DNA of 64,000 bases, taken from Streptomyces lomondensis. GTDB taxonomy: Bacteria > Actinomycetota > Actinomycetes > Streptomycetales > Streptomycetaceae. The stretch spans positions 62,001-126,000 of the forward strand of contig NZ_BMWC01000017.1 in NCBI RefSeq assembly GCF_014651035.1, given 5' to 3'. Every line of letters starts with the position of its first letter. The first letter of the stretch is position 1. A program made the position numbers and the translations under genes. This document shows positions 50,046 through 58,837 of the stretch, piece after piece. The notes under the pieces are model-generated. The model was given only the letters and a program-made list of their open reading frames with translations. It did no database searches and was not told the origin of the DNA.

Positions 50046-50088
50046 GTACGGCAGTTCCGTATCGTTGACCGATACGGAACTGCCGTAC
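50046..50088. promoter_or_regulatory. Nested 43-bp palindrome upstream of the ArsR gene
   Basis: GTACGGCAGTTCCGTATCG (50046-50064) and its perfect complement (50070-50088) flank a TTGAC centre. Each 19-bp arm is itself an inverted repeat, TACGG-N5-CCGTA, so there are two dimer sites 26 bp apart facing each other. It could be a double operator for the ArsR/SMP-30 promoter or a strong hairpin. The GH53 terminator has its own hairpin nearer its stop, which favours the operator reading. Confidence 0.55.
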
Positions 50089-50125
50089 CTCACAGAGGAG
50101 TTCGAGCCGGAGGCAGGGGCAGCGG

Positions 50126-50153
50126 GAGGGGGCACGGCGGGCCGTGCCCCCTC
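50126..50153 (-). terminator. Terminator hairpin of the GH53 gene
   Basis: GAGGGGGCACGGC and GCCGTGCCCCCTC are perfect 13-bp arms with a 2-nt centre, beginning 9 bp past the galactanase stop. Confidence 0.65.
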
Positions 50154-50161
50154 CCCCGCGC

Positions 50162-51721
50162 TCAGCGGTGGCGGAACCAGGACATCGACGCGAGCGCCCG
50201 GTCGTCGTATCCGAACAGCGCCTGGTTCTCCCAGCCGTTGCCGGAGGACGCGTCGGTCGGGTCCCAGCCGTTGCCGGTCACCGCCGTCCAGGTGGCCTCC
50301 CAGTAGAAGATGCCCAGGCCGCGGCCGTTCGGGACGGCCTCCACGATGCTCATCATGTCGTTCATCCACCGGGTCTGGCCGGCCACGCTCGCCGGATAGC
50401 CGGGGACCAGCTCGCCACTGGTGTCGATGATGTTCTCGTGGGAGTCCTCGCTGTCGAGGCGGAACGGGTAGGCGGTCTCGGCGACGAAGACCGGCTTGCC
50501 GTAGCGGGAGGCCGCGTCGTCGAGCGTCGTCTGGAAGTCGGCCAGGGTGCCGTGCCAGTAGCCGTAGAACGACAGGCCGATCGCGTCGAACTTCACGCCG
50601 TTGGAGCGCGCGCTGTCGAACCACCAGCGGGTACCGGTCAGGTCACCGCCCTTGGCGAGGTGCAGGGCGACGGTGGTGGACGAGTTGACCGCCTTGACGG
50701 CGTCGTAGCCGGAGTTGAGCAGGCCGGCCAGCTGCGTCCAGTTGGAGGTGGATCCCTCGTTCCACAGCATGCCGCCGTTGATCTCGTTGCCGACCTGGAC
50801 CATGTCGGCGGTGGTGCCCTGCGCCTTCAGGGCGTTCAGCACGTCGTACGTGTGGTTGTACACGTCGGTCTTCAGTTGACTGTACGAGTGTCCGGCCCAG
50901 GCGGCGGGCTTGTCCTGGCGGCCCGGGTCGGCCCAGAAGTCCGAGTAGTGGAAGTCGACCAGCAGCTTCATGCCCTGCGCCTTGACGCGCTTGGCGGCGG
51001 CCAGGACGCGGGCCTTGTTGTTGTAGCCGTCGGCCGGGTTCACCCACACCTTGAGGCGCGCGTAGTTCATGCCGGACGACTTCAGGATCGCGAGGGCGTC
51101 GCCGGACGTGCCGGAGCTGTTCCGGTAGACACCGTCCTTGGCCTCGCTCTTGGGCAGGGACGAGACGTCGGCGCCCTTGATCGACGTACCGGACGTGCCA
51201 GAGGCGAAGGTCAGGTCGTCAACGTTGATCCAGTTGGCCGCGTTCGCGTCACTGTTGATGCTGATCGTGCACTGGTTGTTGGTCACATTGACCGGCACGA
51301 CGATCCGGATCCACCCACTGGCCGAGACCGGCAGGTCGGTGCGCTGCTCGGCGCCGCCGCAGTTCTTCAGCGCTATGTACGCGGAGTTCTGCCCGCCGCC
51401 GGAGCGCACCCAGGCGGTGAGCTTGTAGTTCCCGTTGGTGAGTCCGGAGAGGTACTGGTACGTCTCCACCTTGTAGGCGGTGGAGGCCCAGTGGCTCAGG
51501 CGGTAGCTCCCGGCGTGGCCGCCGGACTCGACGTACGAGGCGCCGGTGTCGCCGTACTCGGACCAGCCGCCCGGTACGGCCGCGCCGGCGCCATTGGACT
51601 CGAAGCCGCCGTTGGTCAGCGTGCTCGCGGCGTGGGCGGAGGTGGCGGGCAGGGCGGTGAGGGCGAGACCTGCGGCGAGCGGGAGCAGCAGGGCCCTGAG
51701 GGTGCGTCTGGGATGGAACAT
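50162..51721 (-). CDS. Secreted arabinogalactan endo-beta-1,4-galactanase (GH53)
   Basis: The 519-residue protein has a signal peptide (MFHPRRTLRALLLPLAAG, cleavage near AHAA) and a ~145-residue N-terminal beta-sandwich that looks like a carbohydrate-binding module (STLTNGGFESNG...WINVDDLTF). The GH53 barrel follows: IKGADVSSLP, ARLKVWVNPADGYNN, LLVDFHYSDFWADPG, the acid/base Glu313 in QVGNEINGG and the nucleophile Glu415 in VAETAYPF. It cuts type I (pectic) galactan outside the cell. It lies downstream of GH42 with a hairpin between, in the LacI-controlled galactan cluster. Confidence 0.95.
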   Translation of the reverse strand: MFHPRRTLRALLLPLAAGLALTALPATSAHAASTLTNGGFESNGAGAAVPGGWSEYGDTGASYVESGGHAGSYRLSHWASTAYKVETYQYLSGLTNGNYKLTAWVRSGGGQNSAYIALKNCGGAEQRTDLPVSASGWIRIVVPVNVTNNQCTISINSDANAANWINVDDLTFASGTSGTSIKGADVSSLPKSEAKDGVYRNSSGTSGDALAILKSSGMNYARLKVWVNPADGYNNKARVLAAAKRVKAQGMKLLVDFHYSDFWADPGRQDKPAAWAGHSYSQLKTDVYNHTYDVLNALKAQGTTADMVQVGNEINGGMLWNEGSTSNWTQLAGLLNSGYDAVKAVNSSTTVALHLAKGGDLTGTRWWFDSARSNGVKFDAIGLSFYGYWHGTLADFQTTLDDAASRYGKPVFVAETAYPFRLDSEDSHENIIDTSGELVPGYPASVAGQTRWMNDMMSIVEAVPNGRGLGIFYWEATWTAVTGNGWDPTDASSGNGWENQALFGYDDRALASMSWFRHR

Positions 51722-51789
51722 CGTCGTCCGTCGTCCCTTCGACGTCGGGGATGGGGGCGCCCCTCGCCCACAACCAGGTGAGGGGAGAG

Positions 51790-51827
51790 CCCTCCGCCCG
51801 CGGCTCGTGGCTCGCGCGGGCGGAGGG
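51790..51827. terminator. Hairpin between the GH42 and GH53 genes
   Basis: CCCTCCGCCCGCG and CGCGGGCGGAGGG form a perfect 13-bp stem with a 12-nt loop in the 113-bp gap. It may end or partly attenuate the GH42 transcript before GH53, giving different levels of the two enzymes. Confidence 0.55.
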
Positions 51828-51834
51828 AGTCGGT

Positions 51835-53856
51835 TCAGCCGTCGAGCCGGACGACCCGGACGGCTCCGGCCGGGACCGCCAGGCGGCCCGCGGCGCGTTC
51901 GCCGGTCAGCAGCTCGGTGCCGGGGGCCTCCAGCGGCACCTTGGCGTCCGAGCCGGTGTGGTTGACGGCGAACAGGTAGGTGCCCGACTCGCCGGTGCGG
52001 CGGACCACTTCGACGTCCCGGGGCAGGTCGGCGCGCGGGGCCAGCCGGGCGTCCTCGGCCGCCCAGCCGAGCAGCGCGTCGAGGCCGTCGGTGCCGAGGC
52101 GGGTGGAGACGTACCAGGCGGTGCCCTCGCCGAGGCGGTGCCGGGTGACGGCGGGCCGCCCGGCGGTCAGGCCGTCGGCATACGTCAGAACGGTGTCGGC
52201 GCCGCGCGGCACCACGAACTCCGTCCACACGTCGGCGTCCAGCTCGGAGCCCTCGGGGCCGGTGACCCGCACCCGTTCGCCGGGCAGCAGCGGGGAGAAC
52301 TCCTCGACCGTGAGGCCGAGGACGTCCCGCAGCGCGCCCGGGTAGGCGCCCTCGTGGACGGCGTCGTGCTCGTCGACGATGCCGGAGAAGTAGGAGACGA
52401 CCAGTGTGCCGCCGTTCTCGACGTACGCCTTCAGGTTGCGCCCGGCCGCCTCCGTCATCAGGTACAGCGCCGGTACGACGACAAGGGGATACCTCGACAA
52501 GTCGGCTTCCGGGTGGGCGAAGTCGACAGTGAGGTGGCGGTCGTAGAGGGCCTCGTAGAAGGCGTCGGCGCGCTCGCGGGCGTCGTGGTCCTCGCTGGGG
52601 CGCCAGTCGAGGTTCTGCGCCCACCAGGAGTGCCAGTCCCACAGCACGGCCACGTCGGCCTCGGTGCGGGTGCCGCGGATCTCGCCCAAGGTGTCGAGGG
52701 CCGCGCCGAGTTCGACGACCTCGCGCCAGACGCGGGTGTCGGTACCGCCGTGCGGGAGCATCGCCGAGTGGAACTTCTCGGCGCCGCGCCGGGACTGGCG
52801 CCACTGGAAGAACAGGGCGCCCTCGGAGCCGCGCGCCACGTGAGTGAGGGAGTTGCGGGCCATCTGCCCGGGGGCCTTGGCGGGGTTGCGGGGCTGCCAG
52901 TTGACGCCGGAGGTGGAGTGCTCCAGCAGCAGCCAGGGGGCGCCGCCCGCGACGGAGCGGGTGAGGTCCGCGGCCATGGCGAGGTTGACGTGGGTGCGGC
53001 GGCCGTCGGTGATCAGGTAGTGGTCGTTGGTGACGAGGTCGACCTCGCGGCCCCAGGCCCAGTAGTCGACGGAGTCGCACTGGCTCAGCGCCGTCATGAA
53101 GTTGGTGGTGACGGGGACGCCCGGCGCGAGGCGGTGCAGGATGTCCCGCTCCATACGGAAGTTCTCGCGCATGGTGGCGTCGGCGAACCGCTTGTAGTCC
53201 AGTGCCTGGCTCGGGTTGACGGCCGTGGGTGTGCGGCGGGGCGGGTTGATCTGATCGAGGTCCGTGTAGCGCTGGCCCCAGAAGGCGGTGCCCCAGGCCT
53301 CGTTGACGGCGTCGACGGTGCCGTACGTGGTCGCCAGCCAGCGGCGGAAGTGCGCGGCGCACCCGTCGCAGTAGCAGGCCGAGACGGGGACGCCGTACTC
53401 GTTGTGCACGTGCCACATGGCCAGGGCCGGGTGGCCGCCGTAGCGCTCGGCGAGCTGCGTGGTGATCGTGGCCGCGGCCGTGCGGTAGTCGGCGTTGCTG
53501 TGGCAGATGGCCGCGCGGGAGCCGAACTCGTGGCGCACGCCCTCGGCCGTCACGGGCAGCGCCTCGGGGTGGGCGCGGTAGAACCACACCGGCGGGCACA
53601 CCGTGGGGGTGCCGAGGTCGACGCGGATGCCGTTGTCGTGCAGCAGGTCCAGCAGCCGGTCGAGCCAGCCGAAGTCGTACACCCCGGGTGAGGGCTCCAG
53701 CAGCGCCCACGAGAAGATGCCGACGCTCACCATGGTGACGCCGGCCTCCCGCATCAGCCGGACGTCCTCCTGCCAGACGCTTTCCGGCCACTGCTCGGGG
53801 TTGTAGTCCCCACCGAAGGCGAGCCCGGTGAGGCCCGTGGGGGTGGTCTCCGGCAT
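51835..53856 (-). CDS. Beta-galactosidase, glycoside hydrolase family 42
   Basis: The 673-residue protein has the three GH42 domains: a TIM barrel (1-~390; GGDYNPEQWP, acid/base Glu153 in WHVHNEYG, a zinc-type Cys cluster in CYCDGC, nucleophile Glu312 in LLLEHSTSGVNW), a trimerisation domain (~395-600) and a small C-terminal beta domain. No signal peptide, so it acts in the cytoplasm on imported galacto-oligosaccharides. ATG 53856. It diverges from the ABC importer; a LacI-like site lies 30 bp upstream. Confidence 0.95.
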   Translation of the reverse strand: MPETTPTGLTGLAFGGDYNPEQWPESVWQEDVRLMREAGVTMVSVGIFSWALLEPSPGVYDFGWLDRLLDLLHDNGIRVDLGTPTVCPPVWFYRAHPEALPVTAEGVRHEFGSRAAICHSNADYRTAAATITTQLAERYGGHPALAMWHVHNEYGVPVSACYCDGCAAHFRRWLATTYGTVDAVNEAWGTAFWGQRYTDLDQINPPRRTPTAVNPSQALDYKRFADATMRENFRMERDILHRLAPGVPVTTNFMTALSQCDSVDYWAWGREVDLVTNDHYLITDGRRTHVNLAMAADLTRSVAGGAPWLLLEHSTSGVNWQPRNPAKAPGQMARNSLTHVARGSEGALFFQWRQSRRGAEKFHSAMLPHGGTDTRVWREVVELGAALDTLGEIRGTRTEADVAVLWDWHSWWAQNLDWRPSEDHDARERADAFYEALYDRHLTVDFAHPEADLSRYPLVVVPALYLMTEAAGRNLKAYVENGGTLVVSYFSGIVDEHDAVHEGAYPGALRDVLGLTVEEFSPLLPGERVRVTGPEGSELDADVWTEFVVPRGADTVLTYADGLTAGRPAVTRHRLGEGTAWYVSTRLGTDGLDALLGWAAEDARLAPRADLPRDVEVVRRTGESGTYLFAVNHTGSDAKVPLEAPGTELLTGERAAGRLAVPAGAVRVVRLDG

Positions 53857-53885
53857 GGATGGTCTCCCGGTCGATCGCGATTGAA

Positions 53886-53899
53886 TGGGAACGTGCACA
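53886..53899 (-). promoter_or_regulatory. Weak LacI-type operator before the GH42 gene
   Basis: TGGGAACGTGCACA matches the operator at 53975 (TGTGAACGCTCACA) at 11 of 14 positions, keeping the central CG. It is placed to control the leftward GH42 promoter. Confidence 0.4.
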
Positions 53900-53946
53900 C
53901 ACAGCGGCGCAGTGCGGAGCCCAACATAACCGCACAGCAACAACCA

Positions 53947-53988
53947 TTGACAAGTGTCCGGGATGTTTCTCTACTGTGAACGCTCACA
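53947..53988 (+). promoter_or_regulatory. Promoter and LacI operator of the galactoside importer
   Basis: TTGACA (53947-53952) is a consensus -35; TACTGT (53972-53977) is the likely -10 with a long 19-bp spacing. TGTGAACGCTCACA (53975-53988) is a LacI-family palindrome with central CG and TGTGA/TCACA arms that overlaps the -10. The LacI protein encoded at the end of the operon is the expected binder, relieved by a galactose-containing sugar. Confidence 0.65.
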
Positions 53989-54042
53989 GAAGCATGGCAG
54001 GTCCTCGCAGCAGGCGGGGACCCCAGGTCAGGGGAGAGATCC

Positions 54043-55362
54043 ATGCCGTACGCGAAGCGCCGCCGCCTCGTGACATCCGCCGTCGCCCTCACGCTCGGCG
54101 CCACCACCCTCGCCGCCTGCGGCTCGGACTCCGGGGACAGCGAGACCGAGTCCGGCCCGGTCTCGCTGACGTACTGGACCTGGACGCCCGGCATGGACAA
54201 GGTCGTGGACCTGTGGAACAAGGGGCCGGGCAAGAAGGACCAGATCACCGTCACGGTGAAGAAGCAGGCGTCCGGTGACACCCTCGTCACCAAGATCCTC
54301 ACCTCGCACAAGGCGGGCAAGGCGCCCGACCTGGTGCAGGCGGAGTACCAGGCGCTGCCCACGCTGGTCAGCAACGACGCCCTGGCGGACATATCGAAGA
54401 CCGTGGGCGAGGCGAAGGACAGGTTCGCCGACGGCGTCTGGCAGCAGACGACACTGGGCACGGACGCCGTGTACGCGGTCCCGCAGGACATCGGGCCGAT
54501 GATGTTCTACTACCGCGAGGACCTGTTCAAGGAGTACGGCCTGACCGTGCCGACGACCTGGGACGAGTTCGCCGAGACCGCCCGCAAGCTGAAGAAGGCG
54601 GCTCCCGACAAGGACCTCACGACCTTCTCCGCCAACGACTCCGGCCTCTTCGCCGGCCTGGCCCAGCAGGCCGGCGCGAAGTGGTGGACGACCTCCGGCG
54701 ACCAGTGGAAGGTCGCCATCGACGACGCGGCCACGCAGAAGGTCGCCAAGTTCTGGGGCGGCCTCGTCGAGGAGGGCGCCATCGACAACCAGCCGATGTA
54801 CACCCCGGCCTGGAACAAGGCGATCAACACCGGCAAGCAGATCGCCTGGGTCAGCGCCGTGTGGGCGCCGGGCACGCTGACCACGGCGGCCCCCGACACC
54901 AAGGGCAAGTGGGCCATGGCCCCGCTCCCCCAGTGGTCCGCGAGCGAGAACCGCACCGGCAGCTGGGGCGGCTCCTCCACCGCCGTCACCACGGACTCCA
55001 AGCACCAGGAGGCCGCCGCCAAGTTCGCCACCTGGCTGAACACCGACAGCGACGCCCTCAACGCACTGGCCAAGGAGAGCGGCATCTACCCGGCCGCCAA
55101 GAACGCCCAGACCAGCGGCGCCTTCCTCAAGCCGCCGGCCTACTTCTCCAACCAGGCCGACTTCTACACCAAGGCCGCCGACATCGCGGAGACCACCGCC
55201 CCGTCCGCCTGGGGCCCGAACGTGAACGTCGCCTACACGACCTTCAAGGACGCCTTCGGCGCCGCCGCGAAGAACAAGTCGGACTTCGGCGCCGCGCTGA
55301 AGAAGATGCAGGCCGACACCGTCGCCGACATGAAGAAGCAGGGCTTCGAGGTCGCGGAGTGA
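54043..55362 (+). CDS. ABC sugar-binding lipoprotein for galacto-oligosaccharides
   Basis: The 439-residue extracellular solute-binding protein (family 1) has a signal peptide ending in the lipobox LAAC, lipidated at Cys26, and the typical two-lobe sequence: VSLTYWTWTPGMDKVVDLWN, APDLVQAEYQALPTLVSNDALADIS, AVPQDIGPMMFYYREDLFKEYG and WGGSSTAVTTDSKHQEAAAKFATWL. Its position next to GH42 and GH53 indicates uptake of beta-galacto-oligosaccharides, as in the Bacillus ganSPQ system. It is the first gene of a four-gene operon. Confidence 0.94.
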   Translation: MPYAKRRRLVTSAVALTLGATTLAACGSDSGDSETESGPVSLTYWTWTPGMDKVVDLWNKGPGKKDQITVTVKKQASGDTLVTKILTSHKAGKAPDLVQAEYQALPTLVSNDALADISKTVGEAKDRFADGVWQQTTLGTDAVYAVPQDIGPMMFYYREDLFKEYGLTVPTTWDEFAETARKLKKAAPDKDLTTFSANDSGLFAGLAQQAGAKWWTTSGDQWKVAIDDAATQKVAKFWGGLVEEGAIDNQPMYTPAWNKAINTGKQIAWVSAVWAPGTLTTAAPDTKGKWAMAPLPQWSASENRTGSWGGSSTAVTTDSKHQEAAAKFATWLNTDSDALNALAKESGIYPAAKNAQTSGAFLKPPAYFSNQADFYTKAADIAETTAPSAWGPNVNVAYTTFKDAFGAAAKNKSDFGAALKKMQADTVADMKKQGFEVAE

Positions 55363-56336
55363 AAAGCACGGCACGCCGGCAGTCGTACGGGGTCAAGGGG
55401 GCCCCGTACGCCCACCCGTCTCCCACCACCACCCTCAAACGAGCGCGAAGCGCCCCCTATTTTTTCCTTCTCCCCGCAACGGTCCTGTTCGCACTGTTCT
55501 TCGCGCTGCCCATCGGCTACGCGCTCTGGCTCAGCCTCCACAAGGTGAAGGTCTCCGGCCTGGGCCTCGGCTCCGGCGCCCGCAAGGAGGTCTGGGCCGG
55601 CCTGGAGAACTACACCGACGCCCTCTCCGACAGCGAACTGCTGCACGGCACCCTGCGCGTGCTGGGCTACGGCTGCATCGTCGTCCCGGTGATGCTGGGC
55701 CTGGCCCTGCTGTTCGCGCTGATGCTCGACTCGGAGAAGGTGCGGCTCGCGCCCTTCACCCGGCTCGCGATCTTCCTGCCGTACGCCATCCCCGGTGTGG
55801 TGGCGGCCCTGCTGTGGGGCTTCCTGTACCTGCCGGACGTCAGCCCCTTCTACTTCGTGCTCGACCGGCTGGGGCTGCCGCAGCCGGACCTGCTGGACGG
55901 CGGGCCGCTCTACCTGGCCCTGTCGAACATCGCCGTGTGGGGCGGCACCGGCTTCAACATGATCGTCATCTACACCTCGCTCCAGGCGATCCCGGCGGAG
56001 GTGTACGAGGCGGCGAAGCTGGACGGCGCCACTCCGTTGCAGATCGCCCTGCGGATCAAGATCCCGATGGTGGCGCCCTCGCTGGTGCTGACGTTCTTCT
56101 TCTCGATCATCGCCACGCTCCAGGTGTTCAACGAGCCCACCACCCTCAAGCCGCTCACCAACTCCGTGTCCACGACGTGGAGTCCGCTGATGAAGGTGCA
56201 CCGGGACGCCTTCGGCGAGGGTGACATCTACGGGGCCGCCGCACAGGCCGTGATCATCGCCTTCGCCACGCTCCTGCTGTCCTTCGGCTTCCTGCGAGCC
56301 GCGAACCGTCGTCAGAAGCAGGAGGCAGCTCGATGA
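55359..56336 (+). CDS. ABC sugar permease 1
   Basis: The 325-residue permease has six transmembrane helices and the EAA loop EAAKLDGATPLQIALRIKIPMVAPSL that contacts the ATPase. A ~30-residue basic cytoplasmic N-terminus precedes TM1. The GTG start overlaps the binding-protein stop (GTGA) and the second permease overlaps by ATGA, so expression is coupled. It pairs with the next permease to form the membrane channel. Confidence 0.94.
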   Translation: MKSTARRQSYGVKGAPYAHPSPTTTLKRARSAPYFFLLPATVLFALFFALPIGYALWLSLHKVKVSGLGLGSGARKEVWAGLENYTDALSDSELLHGTLRVLGYGCIVVPVMLGLALLFALMLDSEKVRLAPFTRLAIFLPYAIPGVVAALLWGFLYLPDVSPFYFVLDRLGLPQPDLLDGGPLYLALSNIAVWGGTGFNMIVIYTSLQAIPAEVYEAAKLDGATPLQIALRIKIPMVAPSLVLTFFFSIIATLQVFNEPTTLKPLTNSVSTTWSPLMKVHRDAFGEGDIYGAAAQAVIIAFATLLLSFGFLRAANRRQKQEAAR

Positions 56337-57241
56337 GTTCCCTTGCCGTTTCCCAGGCCGAGCCGGTGGCGGGCGCCGCGCCCGGCACCGACCAGAGCCG
56401 CCCGCCGCTGCGCCGCCGGATCGCCCTGATCCCGACGGCCACGCTGCTCCTGGGCGCGATCTACTGCCTGCTGCCGGTGGCCTGGGTGGTCATCGCGGCC
56501 ACCAAGTCCGGCCGTGAGCTGTTCTCCACGTTCACGTTCCTGCCCGGCACGGGCTTCGTCGAGAACGTCCAGGACCTGAGCGCCTACCGCGACGGCGTCT
56601 ACTGGGAGTGGATGGGCAACTCCGCGCTGTACGCCGTGCTCGGCGCGCTGCTGTCGACCTGCGTGTCCGCGGTCAGCGGCTACGCGCTGGCGATCTACCG
56701 CTTCCGCGGCCGCGAGACGATCTTCAACGTGCTGCTCGCGGGTGTGCTGATGCCGCCGGTGATCCTGGCCATCCCGCAGTACCTGCTGCTGGCGAAGACC
56801 GACCTCACCGACTCCTACCTGTCGGTGCTGCTGCCGCAGATCCTCTTCCCGTACGGCGTCTACCTCGCGCGGATCTACGCCGCCGCCGCGGTGCCCGCCG
56901 ACGTGGTGGAGGCCGGACGCATGGACGGGGCGAGCGAATGGCGGATCTTCACGCGGATCGCGCTGCCGATGATGATCCCCGGCATGGTGACGGTGTTCCT
57001 CTTCCAGTTCGTGGCGATCTGGAACAACTTCCTGCTGCCGTACATCATGCTCAGCGACGACGAGAAGTTCCCGATCACGCTCGGCCTGTTCACCTTGCTG
57101 GAGCAGGGCGCCAACACCCCGGCGCTCTACACGCTGGTGATCACCGGCGCCTTCCTGGCGGTGCTCCCGCTGGTCGCCCTCTTCCTGGTCATCCAGCGGT
57201 TCTGGAGTCTGGATCTGCTCTCCGGAGCCGTAAAGTCATGA
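56333..57241 (+). CDS. ABC sugar permease 2
   Basis: The 302-residue permease of the MalG type has six helices and the EAA motif EAGRMDGASEWRIFTRIALPMMIPGM. It overlaps the first permease by ATGA and the LacI gene by 4 bp. No ATP-binding gene is present in the cluster, so the importer should be energised by a shared MsiK-type ATPase encoded elsewhere, as known for other streptomycete sugar importers. Confidence 0.94.
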   Translation: MSSLAVSQAEPVAGAAPGTDQSRPPLRRRIALIPTATLLLGAIYCLLPVAWVVIAATKSGRELFSTFTFLPGTGFVENVQDLSAYRDGVYWEWMGNSALYAVLGALLSTCVSAVSGYALAIYRFRGRETIFNVLLAGVLMPPVILAIPQYLLLAKTDLTDSYLSVLLPQILFPYGVYLARIYAAAAVPADVVEAGRMDGASEWRIFTRIALPMMIPGMVTVFLFQFVAIWNNFLLPYIMLSDDEKFPITLGLFTLLEQGANTPALYTLVITGAFLAVLPLVALFLVIQRFWSLDLLSGAVKS

Positions 57242-58269
57242 CCATGAACGCTGCGGGGGGCAGGCGCAGGCCGCCCACGATCCACGACGTGGCGCGCGAG
57301 GCGGGGGTCTCGCGCGGCACCGTCTCGCGCGTGCTCAACGGCGGCCACTACGTCAGCCCGGCCGCCCAGGAGGCGGTCAACGCGGCGATCCGCAAGACGG
57401 GTTACGTCGTCAACCGGCATGCCCGTTCCCTGATCACCGGCCGGTCCGACTCGATCGGCTTCCTGCTCACCGAGCCGCAGGAGCGGTTCTTCGAGGACCC
57501 CAACTTCAACGTCCTGCTGCGCGGCTGCACCCAGGCGCTGGCCGCGCACGACATCCCGCTGCTGCTGATGCTGGCGGGCACCGAGGACGAACGGCGGCGC
57601 ATCACGCGGTACATCACCGCCGGGCACGTCGACGGGGTGCTGCTGGTCTCCAGCCACTCCGGCGACCCGGTCGCCGAGCAGCTGCGCGGGGCCGGTGTGC
57701 CGCTGGTCGCGTGCGGCAAGCCGATCGGGCTGGGCTCGAAGGTGAGTTACGTGGCCGCCGACGACCGGGACGGCGCCCGTGACATGGTGCGCCATCTGCT
57801 GTCGCTCGGGCGGCGCCGGGTGGGCATGGTGACCGGTCCGCTGGACACGCCCGGCGGTGTCGAGCGGCTCGCCGGTTACAAGGAGGTGCTCGCGGAGGCG
57901 GGCCTGGAGCTCGACGAGCGGCTCGTCGTCTCCGGCGACTACACCCGGGCCAGCGGCGAGGCGGGCGCCGAGCGGCTGCTGGCACAGGCCCCGGACATGG
58001 ACGCGGTGTTCGTCGCCTCGGACCTGATGGCGCAGGGGGTGCTGGCGGCTCTCCAGCGGGAGGGGCGGCGCGTGCCGGAGGACGTCGCGGTCGGCGGCTT
58101 CGACGACTCACCGGCCGCGCTCGCCTCCCGCCCCGAGCTCACGACCATCCGGCAGCCCTGGGACCGCATCAGCGCGGAGATGGTGCGGGTGCTGCTGGCG
58201 CAGATCGGGGGCGAGGACCCGGCGGCGGTGATACTGCCGACGGAGCTGGTGAAACGGGAGTCGACGTAG
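57238..58269 (+). CDS. LacI-family repressor of the galactan cluster
   Basis: The 343-residue protein has an N-terminal LacI helix-turn-helix (PTIHDVAREAGVSRGTVSRVLNGGHYVSPAAQEAV, ~12-45) and a periplasmic-binding-protein-like effector domain (SIGFLLTEPQERFFEDPNF, VDGVLLVSSHSGD, RVGMVTGP, DAVFVASDLMAQGVLAAL, VAVGGFDDSPAA). The ATG at 57238 overlaps the permease stop; one two codons later is possible. It should bind the operator at 53975 and release it with a galactoside. Confidence 0.95.
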   Translation: MTMNAAGGRRRPPTIHDVAREAGVSRGTVSRVLNGGHYVSPAAQEAVNAAIRKTGYVVNRHARSLITGRSDSIGFLLTEPQERFFEDPNFNVLLRGCTQALAAHDIPLLLMLAGTEDERRRITRYITAGHVDGVLLVSSHSGDPVAEQLRGAGVPLVACGKPIGLGSKVSYVAADDRDGARDMVRHLLSLGRRRVGMVTGPLDTPGGVERLAGYKEVLAEAGLELDERLVVSGDYTRASGEAGAERLLAQAPDMDAVFVASDLMAQGVLAALQREGRRVPEDVAVGGFDDSPAALASRPELTTIRQPWDRISAEMVRVLLAQIGGEDPAAVILPTELVKREST

Positions 58270-58376
58270 GGGGTGCGTTCGCTGGCCAGGCTCCGCCTTG
58301 CCGGCGATCTCGGGGCGGGGCCGGGTCCTCGCCGACCTGCCGCTTCTCGGCCGTGCAGCGCGCAGGGGGCATTGCA

Positions 58377-58414
58377 TGCACGGTCATGTACCCCGCAACC
58401 GGTGTTACCGTGCA
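58377..58414 (+). promoter_or_regulatory. Inverted repeat and -10 upstream of the MarR gene
   Basis: TGCACGGT (58377-58384) and ACCGTGCA (58407-58414) are perfect 8-bp arms 22 bp apart. The right arm contains TACCGT, a likely -10, which lies 6 nt before the ATG at 58418, so the transcript is probably leaderless and self-repressed. Confidence 0.45.
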
Positions 58415-58417
58415 CAT

Positions 58418-58807
58418 ATGGCAGCGAAAACGGCCGGTGCGCGGCTCGAGGAACGGTGGCGGCACATCCTGTCGGCGCACGCGCGCACGATGTGCGAGAT
58501 CGACCGGGCGCTGCATCCGTACGGCCTGGGCGCGTCCGATTTCGAGGTCCTGGACATGCTCGCGACCGCGGCGCCCGAGGAGGGCGAGCAGTGCCGGGTG
58601 CAGAACCTGGTCGGGCGGGTGCATCTGAGCCAGAGCGCGCTGTCGCGGCTGATCGCCCGGCTGGAGAAGGACGGGCTGGTGACACGCTCCGTGTGCATGG
58701 AGGACCGGCGCGGTGTGTGGGTCGCCCTGACGGCCAAGGGGCGTGACCTGCACGCCGAGGTACTGCCGCTCCAGCGGGCCGCGCTGGCCCGGACCCTGGG
58801 CGAGTAG
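58418..58807 (+). CDS. MarR-family transcriptional regulator
   Basis: The 129-residue protein has the MarR fold: ERWRHILSAHARTMCEIDRALHPYGLGASDFEVLDMLAT, VQNLVGRVHLSQSALSRLIARLEKDGLVTRSVCMEDRRGVWVALTAKGRDL. Two Cys (CEID and SVCMED) might sense thiols or oxidants, which is speculation. No partner gene is adjacent in the same direction; it converges on the SseB-like gene. No ribosome site precedes the ATG. Confidence 0.88.
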   Translation: MAAKTAGARLEERWRHILSAHARTMCEIDRALHPYGLGASDFEVLDMLATAAPEEGEQCRVQNLVGRVHLSQSALSRLIARLEKDGLVTRSVCMEDRRGVWVALTAKGRDLHAEVLPLQRAALARTLGE

Positions 58808-58837
58808 GCCGCCCAGGCCCGGACCGGGTCGGTCGCC

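Noticed and set aside
50162..53953. Single leftward frame of over 1,200 codons spanning both GH42 and GH53
   Set aside because: Only the part after 51721 encodes GH53, with its own signal peptide. The upstream part is the wrong frame of GH42 and is Arg/Pro-rich.
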